The position numbers were made by a program, and so were the translations under genes. The notes under the pieces are model-generated. The model was not told the DNA's origin. It made no database searches and saw nothing but the letters and a program-made list of their open reading frames with translations. Below, in pieces: positions 55,701 to 64,000 of a DNA stretch of 64,000 nt; position 1 is the first letter of the stretch, and the number at the start of each line of letters is the position of its first letter. The DNA comes from Rana temporaria (lineage: Eukaryota; Chordata; Amphibia; Anura; Ranidae). The stretch lies in NCBI RefSeq assembly GCF_905171775.1, contig NC_053489.1, forward strand, positions 592,389,844 to 592,453,843. Direction: 5' to 3'.

Positions 55701-57233
55701 GTGATACCTGACGTTCCCATCACGGATTCCCTGTCTGTAGCACAGCAAAGTGACGTTAGGGCATTCGTGCAGAAAAATAGAGACTTTTTCTCCCCCTTAC
55801 CCGGACTGACCAACACGATCCAACATGACATAGTGACGGAACCAGGGGTTCGGGTAAATGTAAAACCATATAGAATTCCAGAGGCCCGGCGAGAGGCAGT
55901 TGCGGAAGAAATAAAAAATATGTTAGAGTTGGATGTGATCGAGGAGTCTCACAGTGAGTGGTCAAGTCCCATAGTGCTGGTCCCAAAACCTGATGGCAGT
56001 ATTAGGTTTTGTAATGATTTTAGAAAACTTAACAGTGTGTCCAAATTTGACGCCTACCCGATGCCCCGGGTCGACGAACTTGTGGACAGGTTGGGACAGG
56101 CTCGCTACATAACGACCCTAGACCTAACGAAAGGTTATTGGCAGATACCGCTTACTGAATCGGCCAAGGAGAAGACTGCCTTTTCCACTCCTGAGGGCTC
56201 GTTTCAGTATAAGCGGATGCCGTTTGGTCTGCACGGAGCCCCTGCATCATTCCAGCGAATGATGGACAAAATTTTGAGACCACATCGCTCGTATGCAGCG
56301 GCGTACTTGGACGATGTGGTCATCCACAGCCCAGATTGGGAATCGCACCTGCTCCGTGTACAAGCGGTCGTAGATTCCCTTAGGGAAGCACATCTCACGG
56401 CCAATCCAAAGAAATGTGCCATAGGCCTGGAGGAGGCCAAATACCTTGGGTACATTATTGGCCGGGGAATGGTCAAGCCGCAGACCAATAAGATTGAGGC
56501 AATTCAAAAATGGCCCCAACCAGTCAATAAAAAACAAGTGAGGGCCTTCCTGGGCATTACGGGGTATTACAGGCGTTTTATACCCAATTTTGCCACCATT
56601 GCCGCCCCCTTGACCGATCTAACGAAGGGTAAGGGGTCGGTCATGGTCAAATGGAACCCCGAAGCCGAGGGGGCATTTCAGAAGTTAAAACAGGCTCTTT
56701 GTATGGTACCCGTACTAGTAACCCCAGATTTTAGCCAGGAGTTTGTTATACAGACGGATGCCTCTGAGGTGGGACTAGGGGCCGTACTGTCACAGATCAG
56801 GGATGGTGAGGAGCACCCAGTGGTATACCTGAGCAGGAAGCTGAACAAGCACGAGAAAAATTATGCCATCGTAGAAAAGGAGTGTCTCGCCATTAAGTGG
56901 GCCTTAGACTCCCTGAGGTATTACCTACTGGGGAGGTCATTTAAGCTGGTCACAGACCATGCTCCCCTGAAGTGGATGTGTGATAACAGGGAGAAAAATG
57001 CTCGTGTGACAAGGTGGTTCCTAGCTCTACAGCCTTTTAAATTTACGGTGGAGCACAGGCCAGGGAAGCTCCAAAATAATGCAGATGCCCTCTCCCGTGT
57101 GCACTGTATGGTTGGGTCAAGTGCTCAGCCGCAGGGGCTTGAGCAGAGGGGGAGGATATGTGACAGTATGCGAGGTGCGATACATGATCATAGGTACATT
57201 TCACCTCGCATACGTTCCATTATGAGAGACTGA
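52701..57233 (+). CDS. Gag-Pol polyprotein, Gmr1-type gypsy, intact
   Basis: One 1510-residue frame from ATG 52701 to a TGA at 57231-57233, inside the 3' LTR. In order: a coiled, repeat-rich N-terminus (QVAEAAAAQ-type units, residues about 15-85); capsid-like Gag; CCHC zinc knuckle CFCCHALGHIAANC (about 340); protease with LLDSGS (about 405); integrase HHCC zinc finger (about 644-684); integrase core with MDLVGP, LTDQGTPF and DGLVERFNKT; a GPF-type module (KWQGPFEVVQRVG, about 944); reverse transcriptase with YLDD at 1202-1205; RNase H with QTDASEVGLG (about 1352). Integrase before reverse transcriptase is unusual for gypsy and defines the Gmr1 group. There is no gag/pol frameshift or stop, so a single polyprotein is likely. 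The frame is open also from a GTG at 52671, but the ATG is the natural start. Confidence 0.92.
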   Translation: MEEMLKALLQANAAQRETNRQVAEAAAAQQAAQQEINRQVAEAAAAQHRQVAEAVAAQHRQVAEAVAAQHAAQQEMNRQFAEALVELKKGSAPPVLAEPKIVRASYHLQKMTPADDVEAYMATFERVADREGWPKEQWAGLLAPFLTGEPQKAYFDLEPDKAQDYETLKTEILARLGVTMAVRAQRVHQWSYSSNQPPRSQMFDLVHLTRKWLQPETLTSPQIVERVVMDRYLRALPATLRKWVGQGDPNTAAQMVDLVERYSATEDLINPPTPHFGVSRGARSPNGSGKTVPGFKSLGRVDKTVVTADETVGPRPGDWPKKPGRFLGPVRGLGVGQIRCFCCHALGHIAANCPLNDEPMQCDYVDRVRRLSLFAQVACVATGQRRLEKQMCVISVDGKPLTALLDSGSVVTLVRSVCVDPAKLHPSCIGVICIHGDTRDYQTAVVEVDTPWGCVTHSVGMVPSLLHEALVGRDFPHFWKLWESEGRPVDSAPPPGETRELSPDPFCQREGHAVGGIEEAGDPPPFPAMAGEPEDLEASTQPEGNEQETSPDPDMESSQNVVPDLEVRREDFCTEQLREPTLMNARENVKVLDGEPVDPNWVVSFPYMAIKNHLLYRVIKHGEEEVEQLLVPKPFRRVVLDLAHGHVMGGHLGVEKTRERITQRFFWPGLHAEVKEHCESCPECQMSAPSPHFRSPLVPLPIIEVPFERIGMDLVGPVVKSARGHQHILVILDYATRYPEAIPLRNTSAKVIAKELVQVFSRVGIPKEILTDQGTPFMSRVTKELCRLYKISHLRTSVYHPQTDGLVERFNKTLKSMLKKVVDKDGRDWDFLLPYLMFAIREVPQASTGYSPFELLYGRHPRGLLDIAKETWEGEVSPYRSIIEHVSLMQDRIAAVLPLVREHMERAQEAQRRVYNRGAKVRTFNPGDRVLVLVPTVESKFLAKWQGPFEVVQRVGEVNYKVYQPGKRKPHQIYHVNLLKPWKGRETLLATSPLPTDRIPVIPDVPITDSLSVAQQSDVRAFVQKNRDFFSPLPGLTNTIQHDIVTEPGVRVNVKPYRIPEARREAVAEEIKNMLELDVIEESHSEWSSPIVLVPKPDGSIRFCNDFRKLNSVSKFDAYPMPRVDELVDRLGQARYITTLDLTKGYWQIPLTESAKEKTAFSTPEGSFQYKRMPFGLHGAPASFQRMMDKILRPHRSYAAAYLDDVVIHSPDWESHLLRVQAVVDSLREAHLTANPKKCAIGLEEAKYLGYIIGRGMVKPQTNKIEAIQKWPQPVNKKQVRAFLGITGYYRRFIPNFATIAAPLTDLTKGKGSVMVKWNPEAEGAFQKLKQALCMVPVLVTPDFSQEFVIQTDASEVGLGAVLSQIRDGEEHPVVYLSRKLNKHEKNYAIVEKECLAIKWALDSLRYYLLGRSFKLVTDHAPLKWMCDNREKNARVTRWFLALQPFKFTVEHRPGKLQNNADALSRVHCMVGSSAQPQGLEQRGRICDSMRGAIHDHRYISPRIRSIMRD
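57143..57156 (+). other. Polypurine tract
   Basis: GCAGAGGGGGAGGA ends 2 bases before the 3' LTR, the usual position for the plus-strand primer. It lies within the coding frame. Confidence 0.75.
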
Positions 57234-57649
57234 ACCGGAATCCATTCCGGGTTTTACAGCCTCTGGGCCTGGCTAGGATTCCGGTCCGGATGTTTGGGTC
57301 TACTGGAGTCCACAATCAGCTGGACTTTAAATGTCCAGGAAGAGAGCACAACAGGGCTCTGGCTTGAAACTCAGGAAGGGACCTGAGTGAGGGGAGCGCT
57401 GAGTGCTGGACTGAAAAGGTTTGCTTTACTACATGTTTTGTGGGTGTCAGGGACTAGCCCCACACTGTATAGAGAGGAGATCCTGTTTGTTTAGTTTAGC
57501 GCCGGACGGCAAGGATTTAATTTATTGTTTTGTTTATTTTAATCTGCAAACCGTTTATAAATAAAATCTGGCATCCGCCAGACTTAAAAGAAAGTGCCTG
57601 CTTACAGACTGTGATTTCAGAAAAGGTGATCCCCACGAGCTAATCCCTC

Positions 57650-57652
<3 letters not shown>
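57159..57652 (+). repeat. 3' LTR of the Gmr1-type element
   Basis: 494 bp, same length and, by eye, same sequence as the 5' LTR at 52176-52669. The first 75 bases are also the end of the gag-pol frame. Confidence 0.93.
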
Positions 57653-57689
<37 letters not shown>

Positions 57690-57737
57690 GGGGTGCACAC
57701 CCTAAAACAATAGGCTGCGCACACCTATGCTGGGAAC

Positions 57738-58393
57738 CCTTACCTCCATAAAAGTTCCGCAAAAAACTCTGAAAAGACAAAGTGATTGGTGCCCAATATC
57801 CTTTCTAGGTCCCACAATTTTAGCCATGGACACGGCCCTGAGGTAAAATGCTAGCCTGCCCCTTTCCTCTGTAAGTGTTATTCTGCCTTTGGGGGGTCGG
57901 AGGGGTGCTACAACTGAAAATTGCTTTTATAAAATAAATGATAATATACTTTATAAACAGATATTTAGCTGGTGAATAATGCGTTTCCTGTAGTTGATAC
58001 TTTTAGTAAATTGTACCTACCTTTATACAGAAACAGTAGCTTATTCATCTCCTTTTGCTCCATGGGAATTAACTTTCTAAAGGTCACAGTTTCTGTAACA
58101 TTATCTATGTTTTTTAGGACTACAAACAGCATACCTCATCTAGAAGATCCATTGAGCCTAGGTGTCTTAATATCCACAGATGTTGAAATTCCAGGTGCTT
58201 ACATAAAAGTCAGTATGCTGAATTACATACCCCCCAAAGAGTCCTTATCATTGCTGGTACATCATAATGATTCGAACTTGTAATAATGTCTTTCCTACTT
58301 CTGTCTCAAGGACTGCTGTTTTGGGAAATAACTCTCACAATTTATGCTGCAGATGCAGTACATTTTATAAAAAAGGCACAGCTACAGACATAC
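57738..58393. other. Intron sequence with an exon-like minus-strand stretch
   Basis: On the minus strand about 58118-58011 reads as an open frame (VLKNIDNVTETVTFRKLIPM...) bordered by TTTGTAG and AAAG|GTAGGT. Its phases do not fit between exons 1 and 2, which already join in frame. I do not annotate it as an exon. Confidence 0.4.
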
Positions 58394-58573
58394 CTTAAAC
58401 TGTACAATTACAGAGGAGCTGAGGCAGCCAGGGGGGTAATTTAAAGAAATCCGTGAATCCACGCTCAGCTTTAAAGATAATCCTTTTCTAGGAACAGTAA
58501 AATTTTCTTTCTTTAAACATGATATGACAGAAAATGTCCCAAGCTTGTAGACCTTTATTTCTGCAAAACTTCC
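58394..58573 (-). CDS. dthd1: DTHD1-like exon 1 of the window: ZU5 domain
   Basis: 180-nt exon, exactly 60 codons, phase 0 on both sides. Acceptor TTTCTTTAATACAG|GGAAG, donor CAGTTTAAG|GTATGT. It reads GSFAEIKVYKLGTFSVISCL, FTVPRKGLSLKLSVDSRI, SLNYPPGCLSSSVIVQFK. The YPPG motif followed by S-V-I-V-Q is the signature of ZU5 domains. It is not the real first exon: the family's N-terminal region should lie further upstream (higher coordinates), but no convincing exon was found in 58.6-64 kb. Confidence 0.87.
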
Positions 58574-58790
58574 CTGTATTAAAGAAATGGCAAATATAAA
58601 ACAATGAAGAAAGTTTGTTGGAAAGACAAAAAAAAATTAAAAAAATTAAAAATAAATATAGGCAACAACAGTTTCTTGAATGATGTTGTTCATAAATCAT
58701 CATTAATCTGGTATACTTTGTATCATTCATTACACTGTACATTATTGTACATTATTGTCCATTGCATCCATACTGCATGACACTTTTTAC

Positions 58791-59975
58791 TTAACCCCTT
58801 CAATACCAGGCACTTACCCGCCAAGCCAATTGTTGGCTTTCAGCGCTGTCGCTATTTAAATGACAATTGCACGGTCGTGCTACACTGTACCCAAACATAA
58901 TTTTTATCATTTTGTTCCTACAAATACAGCTTACTTTTGATGGTATTTGATCACCTCTCTGGTTTTTATTTTTTGCTAAACAAATAAATAAAGACAGAAC
59001 ATTTTGAAAAAAACATGTTTTTCTTTTGTTTCTGTTATAAAATGTTGTAAATAAGTATGTTTTCTCCTTCACTGATGGGCACTGATAAGGCGGCACTGAC
59101 AGGCACTGATAAGGTGGCACCAATGAGGTGGCACTGATGGACATTGACGATGGGCACTTATAGTTGGCACTGATGGGCACTGGTAGGCTGCACTGATGGG
59201 TGGCATTGATATGCAGCACTGACGGGCGATGATAGGTGGCACTGATGGGCACTCATGTGTGGCACTGCTGGGCACTGATGAGCACTGATAGGCGACACTG
59301 ATGGGCACTGAAAGGCTGCACTGATGGGTACTGATAGGCGGCACTGCTGAGCACTGATGGGCACTGATACGTGGCACTGATGGGTACTGATTGGCACTGG
59401 TATGTGGCACTGATAGATGGCACTGATGGCACTGATAGGCATCACTGATGGCACTGTCAGGCATTTGGGATGGGCACTAATTGGCAGCTGCCTAGGCACT
59501 GATTGGCGTTTCCATGGTGGTCTAGGGTGGCATACCTGGTGGTCCATAGTGATGGCCATCCCTGGTGGTCCTGGTGGCATCCTGGTGGTCCTGGGCGGGC
59601 ATCCAAGAGGGGCTGCGCTGATAAACAATCAGTACAGACCCCCCTGTCAGGAGAGCAGTCGATCGGCTCTCCTCTGCTCACGTCTGTCAGATGCGAGTGA
59701 GGAAAAGCCTATCAATGGCTCTTCTTGTTTACATCGAGATCACTCGTAATTGGACACGGCTGATCACATGGCAAAGAGCCTCTGACGGAGGCTCTTTAAT
59801 GAGATCGGTGTAGTGGATTGTCAAACTGACATACTGCACCACAGATCGCCGCGATGCTGGCCCCCTCAGGCGCACTGCGGCTGTTATCCTGCTGGATGTC
59901 ATATGACGCCCAGTCAGGATAGCTGAACCACCGCCTGGCTGTCACTCTGCTACAGGCCGGGCGGGAAGTGGTTAA
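58791..59975. mobile_element. TTAACCCCTTC-ended element with internal minisatellite
   Basis: The left end TTAACCCCTTCAATACC is mirrored by GGGAAGTGGTTAA at the right. The left interior (CAAATACAGCTTACTTTTGATGG) matches the AATAGAGCTTTCTTTTGGTGG phrase of sister copies. A long GCACTGATGG array fills its centre. Confidence 0.7.
59073..59465. repeat. GCACTGATGG minisatellite
   Basis: Dozens of imperfect 10-20-bp units built on GCACTGATGGGCACTGATAGG. It gives long repetitive open frames on the minus strand (CQCPS/ISAHQC-type repeats) that are artefacts of the repeat. Confidence 0.92.
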
Positions 59976-61014
59976 ACCCTTACATATGCCCACCGAAGTG
60001 ACTATCCTCAGGTGATACACAAAGATTCCTACATAAATTGTACCTATTTATCTGCAGAAATCTCTCCTGTGCAGCCTTCTAAAGGAACACACAGATCAAA
60101 GACTTTTTTCTCAGCGCCAGAAAGCAAGTGGTAGGGATTTGGTTTCGCACTGCATAAGAGAAGAGCTGTGTGTAACCTGAGACCTGAGTGGAGGGAAATG
60201 ACACACTCTACTCTACCCGCTCTCATAGAGAAACAGGCACAACTGAGGCTTTCAATCACCTGCTGTGTGCTGAAGGGGCAGTGAGGACATTTCTGTGGAT
60301 TGCTTGCTGTAGTCTGACAGAAGTGTTTCATGCAGATAGCAAAGGGAGGATATATCAGATGGGAGCAACATCAAGTGCTTTAGTTAGAGGCTAGTACACA
60401 CTATAGAGGGGTATGCTTTGTTCAATTTATATATTTATTTTTTTCATTTCAGAGGTTTACAACCACTGTACTGTTTCTGAATGTGATTACCAAACAGATA
60501 TTAGAGACACTAATTCACGCTACTCTGTATTCACCAATAAATCTTTAAACGTATTTATTAAAATTCAAGTAGTATAAGTTCCTAAATTCAATTTTATATC
60601 AGCTTCTAATTCCCTGTCTCAGATTCTTTGGATTCATATGTGCGCGAACCTGAAACAATTTCACCCTTTTCAAAGCCAAACTTTTCTTGCTTTAAAATTT
60701 CATCTTCATTCCTGCTTGTACTCTAAAGAATAACTGGATGTGGAGAGATGTTGTGAGAAATTCCTTCATAAAACTGCACATCAGAACCTCAATCAAAGGC
60801 CAACTTTTCTGACATGCATTAGGATACAGAAACGCAATTATGGCAATCACTTGCTGGCCATGCAGGTGTTTCTGCTCAGTGCTTGTTAAAACGTAAATCA
60901 AATTTCATACATTGGATTAGCTACATTATTAATTTAATCCGTTTCTGAAGCAAACCTGAAAGCAGAAAAAAAGTTTTGTTTTCACTTTTTTATTTGTATT
61001 TAGTTAAGATGCTC
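59976..61014. other. Upstream intron or flank with unassigned coding-like stretches
   Basis: Minus-strand open stretches occur at 60331-60044 and at 60901-60601. In the second, two frames (…FLTTSLHIQLFF and EILKQEKFGFEKGEIVSG…) abut with a one-base shift. No splice pair fits the phase-0 start of the ZU5 exon. They may be remains of an unidentified gene or repeat. Confidence 0.35.
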
Positions 61015-61449
61015 TTAAAGTGGTCGTGAAGGCGAAACCTTTACCTGAAGGTAAAAAACCTTCTGCTTTCTGCTCCCCCCTCTCTCGATCCAGTGATGTG
61101 TACAAGACACTCGGCTGTCCAGACACTTCCTCTCCTCATTGGCTGAGACAGCAGCGTGTGCCACTCCTGTCAATCACAGTCAGTAAACCAATAAGCAGAG
61201 AGCGTGGGGCGGGGCCCGAGCCACGGTGCTGTGTCTTATGGACGCATAGAGCCAGGCTTGGGAGCAAGCACGCACCAGTGCCCCCATATCAAGCCGCTTG
61301 CTATTCGGGGCACTGATCAAGGGGGAAGAGCCATGAGTAGGGAGGATTGGGGCTGGTCTGTGCAAAACCATTGCACAGAGCAGGTACAGTGAGTATAACA
61401 TGTTTGCTATTTAAAAAAAAAATAATCTGAACCTTTAATATCACTTTAA
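61015..61449. mobile_element. TTAAAGTGG-ended MITE
   Basis: TTAAAGTGGTCGTGAAGGCG at the left, CCTTTAATATCACTTTAA at the right. It is 435 bp and non-coding, with GTACAGTGAGTATAACATG near the right as in the 5686-6166 copy. Confidence 0.65.
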
Positions 61450-61559
61450 GAGAGTGTTTTGGGGATTTATTTATACAACAATTATTGCACAAATGTCAGA
61501 AGCATTCATGCATGCTAAACAAAATGTGACCCTCATTTTTACAAGAGATTAATGCCTGA

Positions 61560-62280
61560 GGGCCAGATTCTCCAATATTCTGCGGCGGCCTCGCGTAAGC
61601 TATTTACACTACGCCGCCGCAACTTACTGGAGCAAGTGCCGTATTCCTCAAGCACTTGCTCCGTAGTTTGCAGGGGCGTAGTGTAAAAGGCCCGGCGTAT
61701 CCCCGCGTATTTCAAAGGGGGCGGCTTATATTTAAATTAAGCGCGCCCCCGTTTCGATCGAACTGCGCATGCGCCGGGCTAAAAATAGCCCAGTGCACAT
61801 GCTCCAGTTCTCAGCGGAAAACGTCAATGACGCCGACGTGTGCGTCATTGACGTAAAGTCATATTCAAGAACGACTTAGGAAAACGACGTACCCAACGGG
61901 AAAAGACGACGCGGACCAGATGCCATACTTAACATGGCATACGTGGGACTGGCGTAAGGTTACCCCTCATATAGCAGGGGTAACCTTGCGCTTACGCAAA
62001 CGACGTAAGCGACGGTTACGCGACGCAAATTTGTTCGGGAATCGGCGTATCAGGCTCATTTGCATAATCAAATGAGACCTGAACGTAAACGCCTCCTAGC
62101 GGCCGGCGGCAAATTACATTTAAGATCCGACAGTGTAAGTGGCTTACACATGTCGGATCTTCAGCGTATCTATGCGAAAATGATTCTAGCAATCACTCGC
62201 ATAGATGCGCGGGTCAAAAAAGAGAGATACGACGGAGTTTCCTGAGATACTTCGTTGTAACTCTACTCAGAATATGGCCC
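61560..62280. mobile_element. CpG-rich MITE, GGGCCAGATTC family (copy 7)
   Basis: GGGCCAGATTCTCC at the left and CAGAATATGGCCC at the right. The interior shows ACACTACGCCGCCGCAAC, ACGACGT, GGTTACCCCTCATATAGCAGGGGTAACC and GATCCGACAGTGT, all shared with other copies. The target duplication is unclear. Confidence 0.8.
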
Positions 62281-62819
62281 TGTATCTTTAGCTCTAAAAT
62301 GGCAAAAATGCAATTACGTTTTCTGAAACATCTCGATGAGAAAACCAGACTGCATTTTGGCCACTAGATGGAGATGAAGATACAGGCACCAATCCCAAAC
62401 AGTACAATTCCATTTCGTTCAGCGTAGATGAATCCTCGACAAATGATTTGTGCAATGAATGTTTTATAGAAGTAGTTGATGTATTATATTTTTTGTAACA
62501 TAACAACACATACACAAAATGTTTTAAAAGTCTTCATTTCGTTTGTAAATTAATTCACTAGGCTTAGAACCATAAACATGATTTTGATTCCATATAAAAT
62601 GTGAGAAAATTAAAAATAAAATAAAATGTTATTACATTTATATTGCATATCATATAATAAATATTATATATCATAAATATCATATATTTTATTACATTTT
62701 ATATCTAGAGTAGCACTTGCTTTAAAATGACCACTTAAAAAACTTTTTAAAATATGCCCTCTCTTATGGTATGGAGATTTTTTAAGACCCCACATCTCTC
62801 CTCCAGTCTTGAAAATCAC
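62281..62819. other. AT-rich, no gene seen
   Basis: Includes an ATATAT-rich stretch at 62620-62700. No coding or repeat-end signal. Confidence 0.5.
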
Positions 62820-63222
62820 AGATCTCATGCCTTCAGCCGCGATTGCGGCTTTGTTTACTTCCGGGTATCCGTCACAACGTCATAATGTCGCGCCCGGGCC
62901 TTCGGCGGTCATAGAGATGACCGGTGATCATCTGGTCACCAGAAATCTCTATCGTCGGGAGTCAGCACGAGCCGATTTGTTCTCCGGGCCCCCGAAGGCA
63001 CGGGAGAGCCCGGAGAAGAACTGGAAGGCTGCAGGAGGGGGGGATGTCCACCTATAAGAACGATCAAGCGGCGGAACTGCCGCTATGATCATTCCTATGG
63101 TGCGCAGAATCTTCGTCTGAAAAGAAGGATATCTGAAGGATGCCTGTAGCTGCAGGCATCATTCAGATATCCTTACCTCAATACCAGGACATCATATGAT
63201 GGCGTGCGGTATTGAGGTGGTT
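62820..63222. mobile_element. Fragment of a TTAACCAC-type element
   Basis: It ends GCGGTATTGAGGTGGTTAA (like the AGTGGTTAA right ends). An inverted pair (ATGCCTGTAGCTGCAGGCAT, 63139-63158, and ATATCTGAAGG/CATTCAGATAT) lies inside. The left end is missing. Confidence 0.5.
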
Positions 63223-63456
63223 AAGGTTAAACCACTTCTCCTCCAATCTCAATGTGTGGCTCCTTGTCCTCTTACATTCCTTGAGACTGAATCATTTTTT
63301 TCCTATGCTGGGATCACAATTGAGGTATTTGTAAATCGCTATTATATCTCCTCTCAATAGTCTTTTCTCCAGCGAGAACACATTTTACAAATACTAAATT
63401 TATTCTCGCTCTTCACACCCATACTAAAAAAGCCCTCGTTGGATCCCACCAATCTT

Positions 63457-63800
63457 AAAGCGGTTGTATACTCCGTTTTGTGATATTTACCTACAGGTAA
63501 GGCCATAATAAGGCTTACCTGTAAGTAAAATGAATATCTTAAATGTACACCGTTTAGGAGATATTCACCTTGCATGCAGCCACTGACATCAGCGGTGCAT
63601 GCAATCTTAAGGTCTGGCGTACCACGCAGGAACTTCAGAGTTTCTTGCAGGAACCGAGGGCTCCCGCAGGAGTGGCTTCATTGACCTCAAAGCGCCCGAG
63701 CCTGCAAACCCAGAAGTAATGCCAGGGTAGCATGTCAAACCCCTCAGCGGTGACCAGGCGGCACTGCGGGGTCTCGTTCTCAGACAAGTATTTCATAATG
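63457..63800. mobile_element. TTAAAGCGG-type repeat, left part
   Basis: It starts TTAAAGCGGTTGTATACTCCG and contains the inverted pair TTACCTACAGGTAAG / CTTACCTGTAAGTAA (63487-63528). The right boundary is uncertain. Confidence 0.45.
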
Positions 63801-63809
63801 AGCTAGTAT

Positions 63810-64000
63810 GCGTTGCAACACGCCACAGAAACTGTGCTCCTAAAACTCACTAATCATTTACTAATGGGTAAGACCAATGGTCACTACTCTGTACACCTCT
63901 CTGCTGCCTTTAATACAGTTGATCATCCCCTCCTCCTAAAAAAACTCCACTACCTTGGTCTCCATGATTGTACTCTTCCTTGGTTCTCATCCTACGTATC
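63810..64000 (+). pseudogene. LINE reverse-transcriptase fragment, runs off the window
   Basis: The frame from 63810 reads LQHATETVLLKLTNHLLMG, GHYSVHLSAAFNTVDHPLLL, KKLHYLGL and LPWFSSYV. SAAFNTVDH and the preceding TETVLLKLTN block are typical of the RT core of L2/CR1/Rex1-type LINEs. The short segment that normally leads into the first catalytic Asp block appears deleted (SVHLSAAF). It is cut by the window's end, so whether the copy is otherwise open is unknown. Confidence 0.8.

Larger units (their letters stand above)
52176..57652 (+). mobile_element. Ty3/gypsy retrotransposon of Gmr1 type, apparently complete
   Basis: A 5477-bp element with two 494-bp LTRs (TG...CA ends), one gag-pol frame, a purine-rich tract before the 3' LTR, and ATAT on both sides (52172-52175, 57653-57656), the likely 4-bp duplication, although the site is a TA repeat and this is not unique. 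Integrase precedes reverse transcriptase, the order of Gmr1-like elements described in deuterostomes. The LTRs are identical by eye, so the insertion is very young. Confidence 0.93.
51875..57729. mobile_element. Non-autonomous hAT element carrying a nested retrotransposon
   Basis: The left end is CATAGGCGTGCGCAC and the reverse of the right end is CATAGGTGTGCGCAG. CTGGGAAC is duplicated at 51867-51874 and 57730-57737. Without the 5477-bp retrotransposon (52176-57652) and its duplication, the element is about 370 bp with a TA-rich centre into which the retrotransposon inserted. The retrotransposon is therefore younger. Confidence 0.85.

Noticed and set aside
58011..58120. Exon-like minus-strand stretch with TTTGTAG and AAAG|GTAGGT borders
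   Set aside because: Its phases are incompatible with the neighbouring exons, which join directly in phase 0 through the ZU5 domain.
58800..59628. Long minus-strand frames rich in Cys, Ser, Pro and Gln
   Set aside because: Produced by the GCACTGATGG minisatellite; no start context or conserved domain.

Overview
The window looks like intronic and repeat DNA from a large vertebrate genome, most likely a frog (ranid or another neobatrachian). The evidence is spliced exons with GT/AG borders and kilobase-scale introns, and a dense mix of hAT, Tc1/mariner, Harbinger-like, Ty3/gypsy (Gmr1-type), LINE and SINE sequence. The organism call is inference. There is no bacterial-style gene organisation, no rRNA and no CRISPR array.

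One host gene spans most of the window on the minus strand. Seven exons (58573 down to 11214) join with matching phases into a 491-residue C-terminal part of a ZU5-UPA-death-domain protein, best read as DTHD1. None of the exons stands alone as a convincing gene. One is only 58 nt long, and its place is fixed by phase and splice sites. The 5' part of the gene is not convincingly in the window.

Inside the introns are several well-preserved insertions. (1) 15211-23635 is an 8.4-kb hAT element with a perfect 8-bp target duplication, an uninterrupted 1089-codon BED-finger transposase on the minus strand, and large internal tandem arrays (131-bp units on one side, about 29 units of 88 bp on the other). 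(2) 52176-57652 is a Ty3/gypsy retrotransposon with LTRs identical by eye, one open gag-pol frame, and integrase placed before reverse transcriptase (Gmr1 order). It is nested in a non-autonomous hAT element with its own 8-bp duplication. (3) 45829-46482 is an intronless, poly(A)-bearing copy of a pitchfork (PIFO/CIMAP3) gene with an intact frame and a 12-bp target duplication, so a candidate retrogene. (4) 40706-42157 is a nearly perfect 1.36-kb palindrome plus a single-copy tail, bounded by a 14-bp target duplication.

The rest is mainly short inverted-repeat elements: a CpG-rich GGGCCAGATTC family (seven copies, 3-bp duplications), elements with GTACACAC ends (several nested), TTAACCACTTC-ended elements, TTAAAG-ended elements, hAT MITEs with 8-bp duplications, a solo LTR, a decayed Tc1/mariner copy, a tRNA-type SINE, and a LINE reverse-transcriptase fragment running off the right edge. 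Stretches with nothing recognisable are listed as such.
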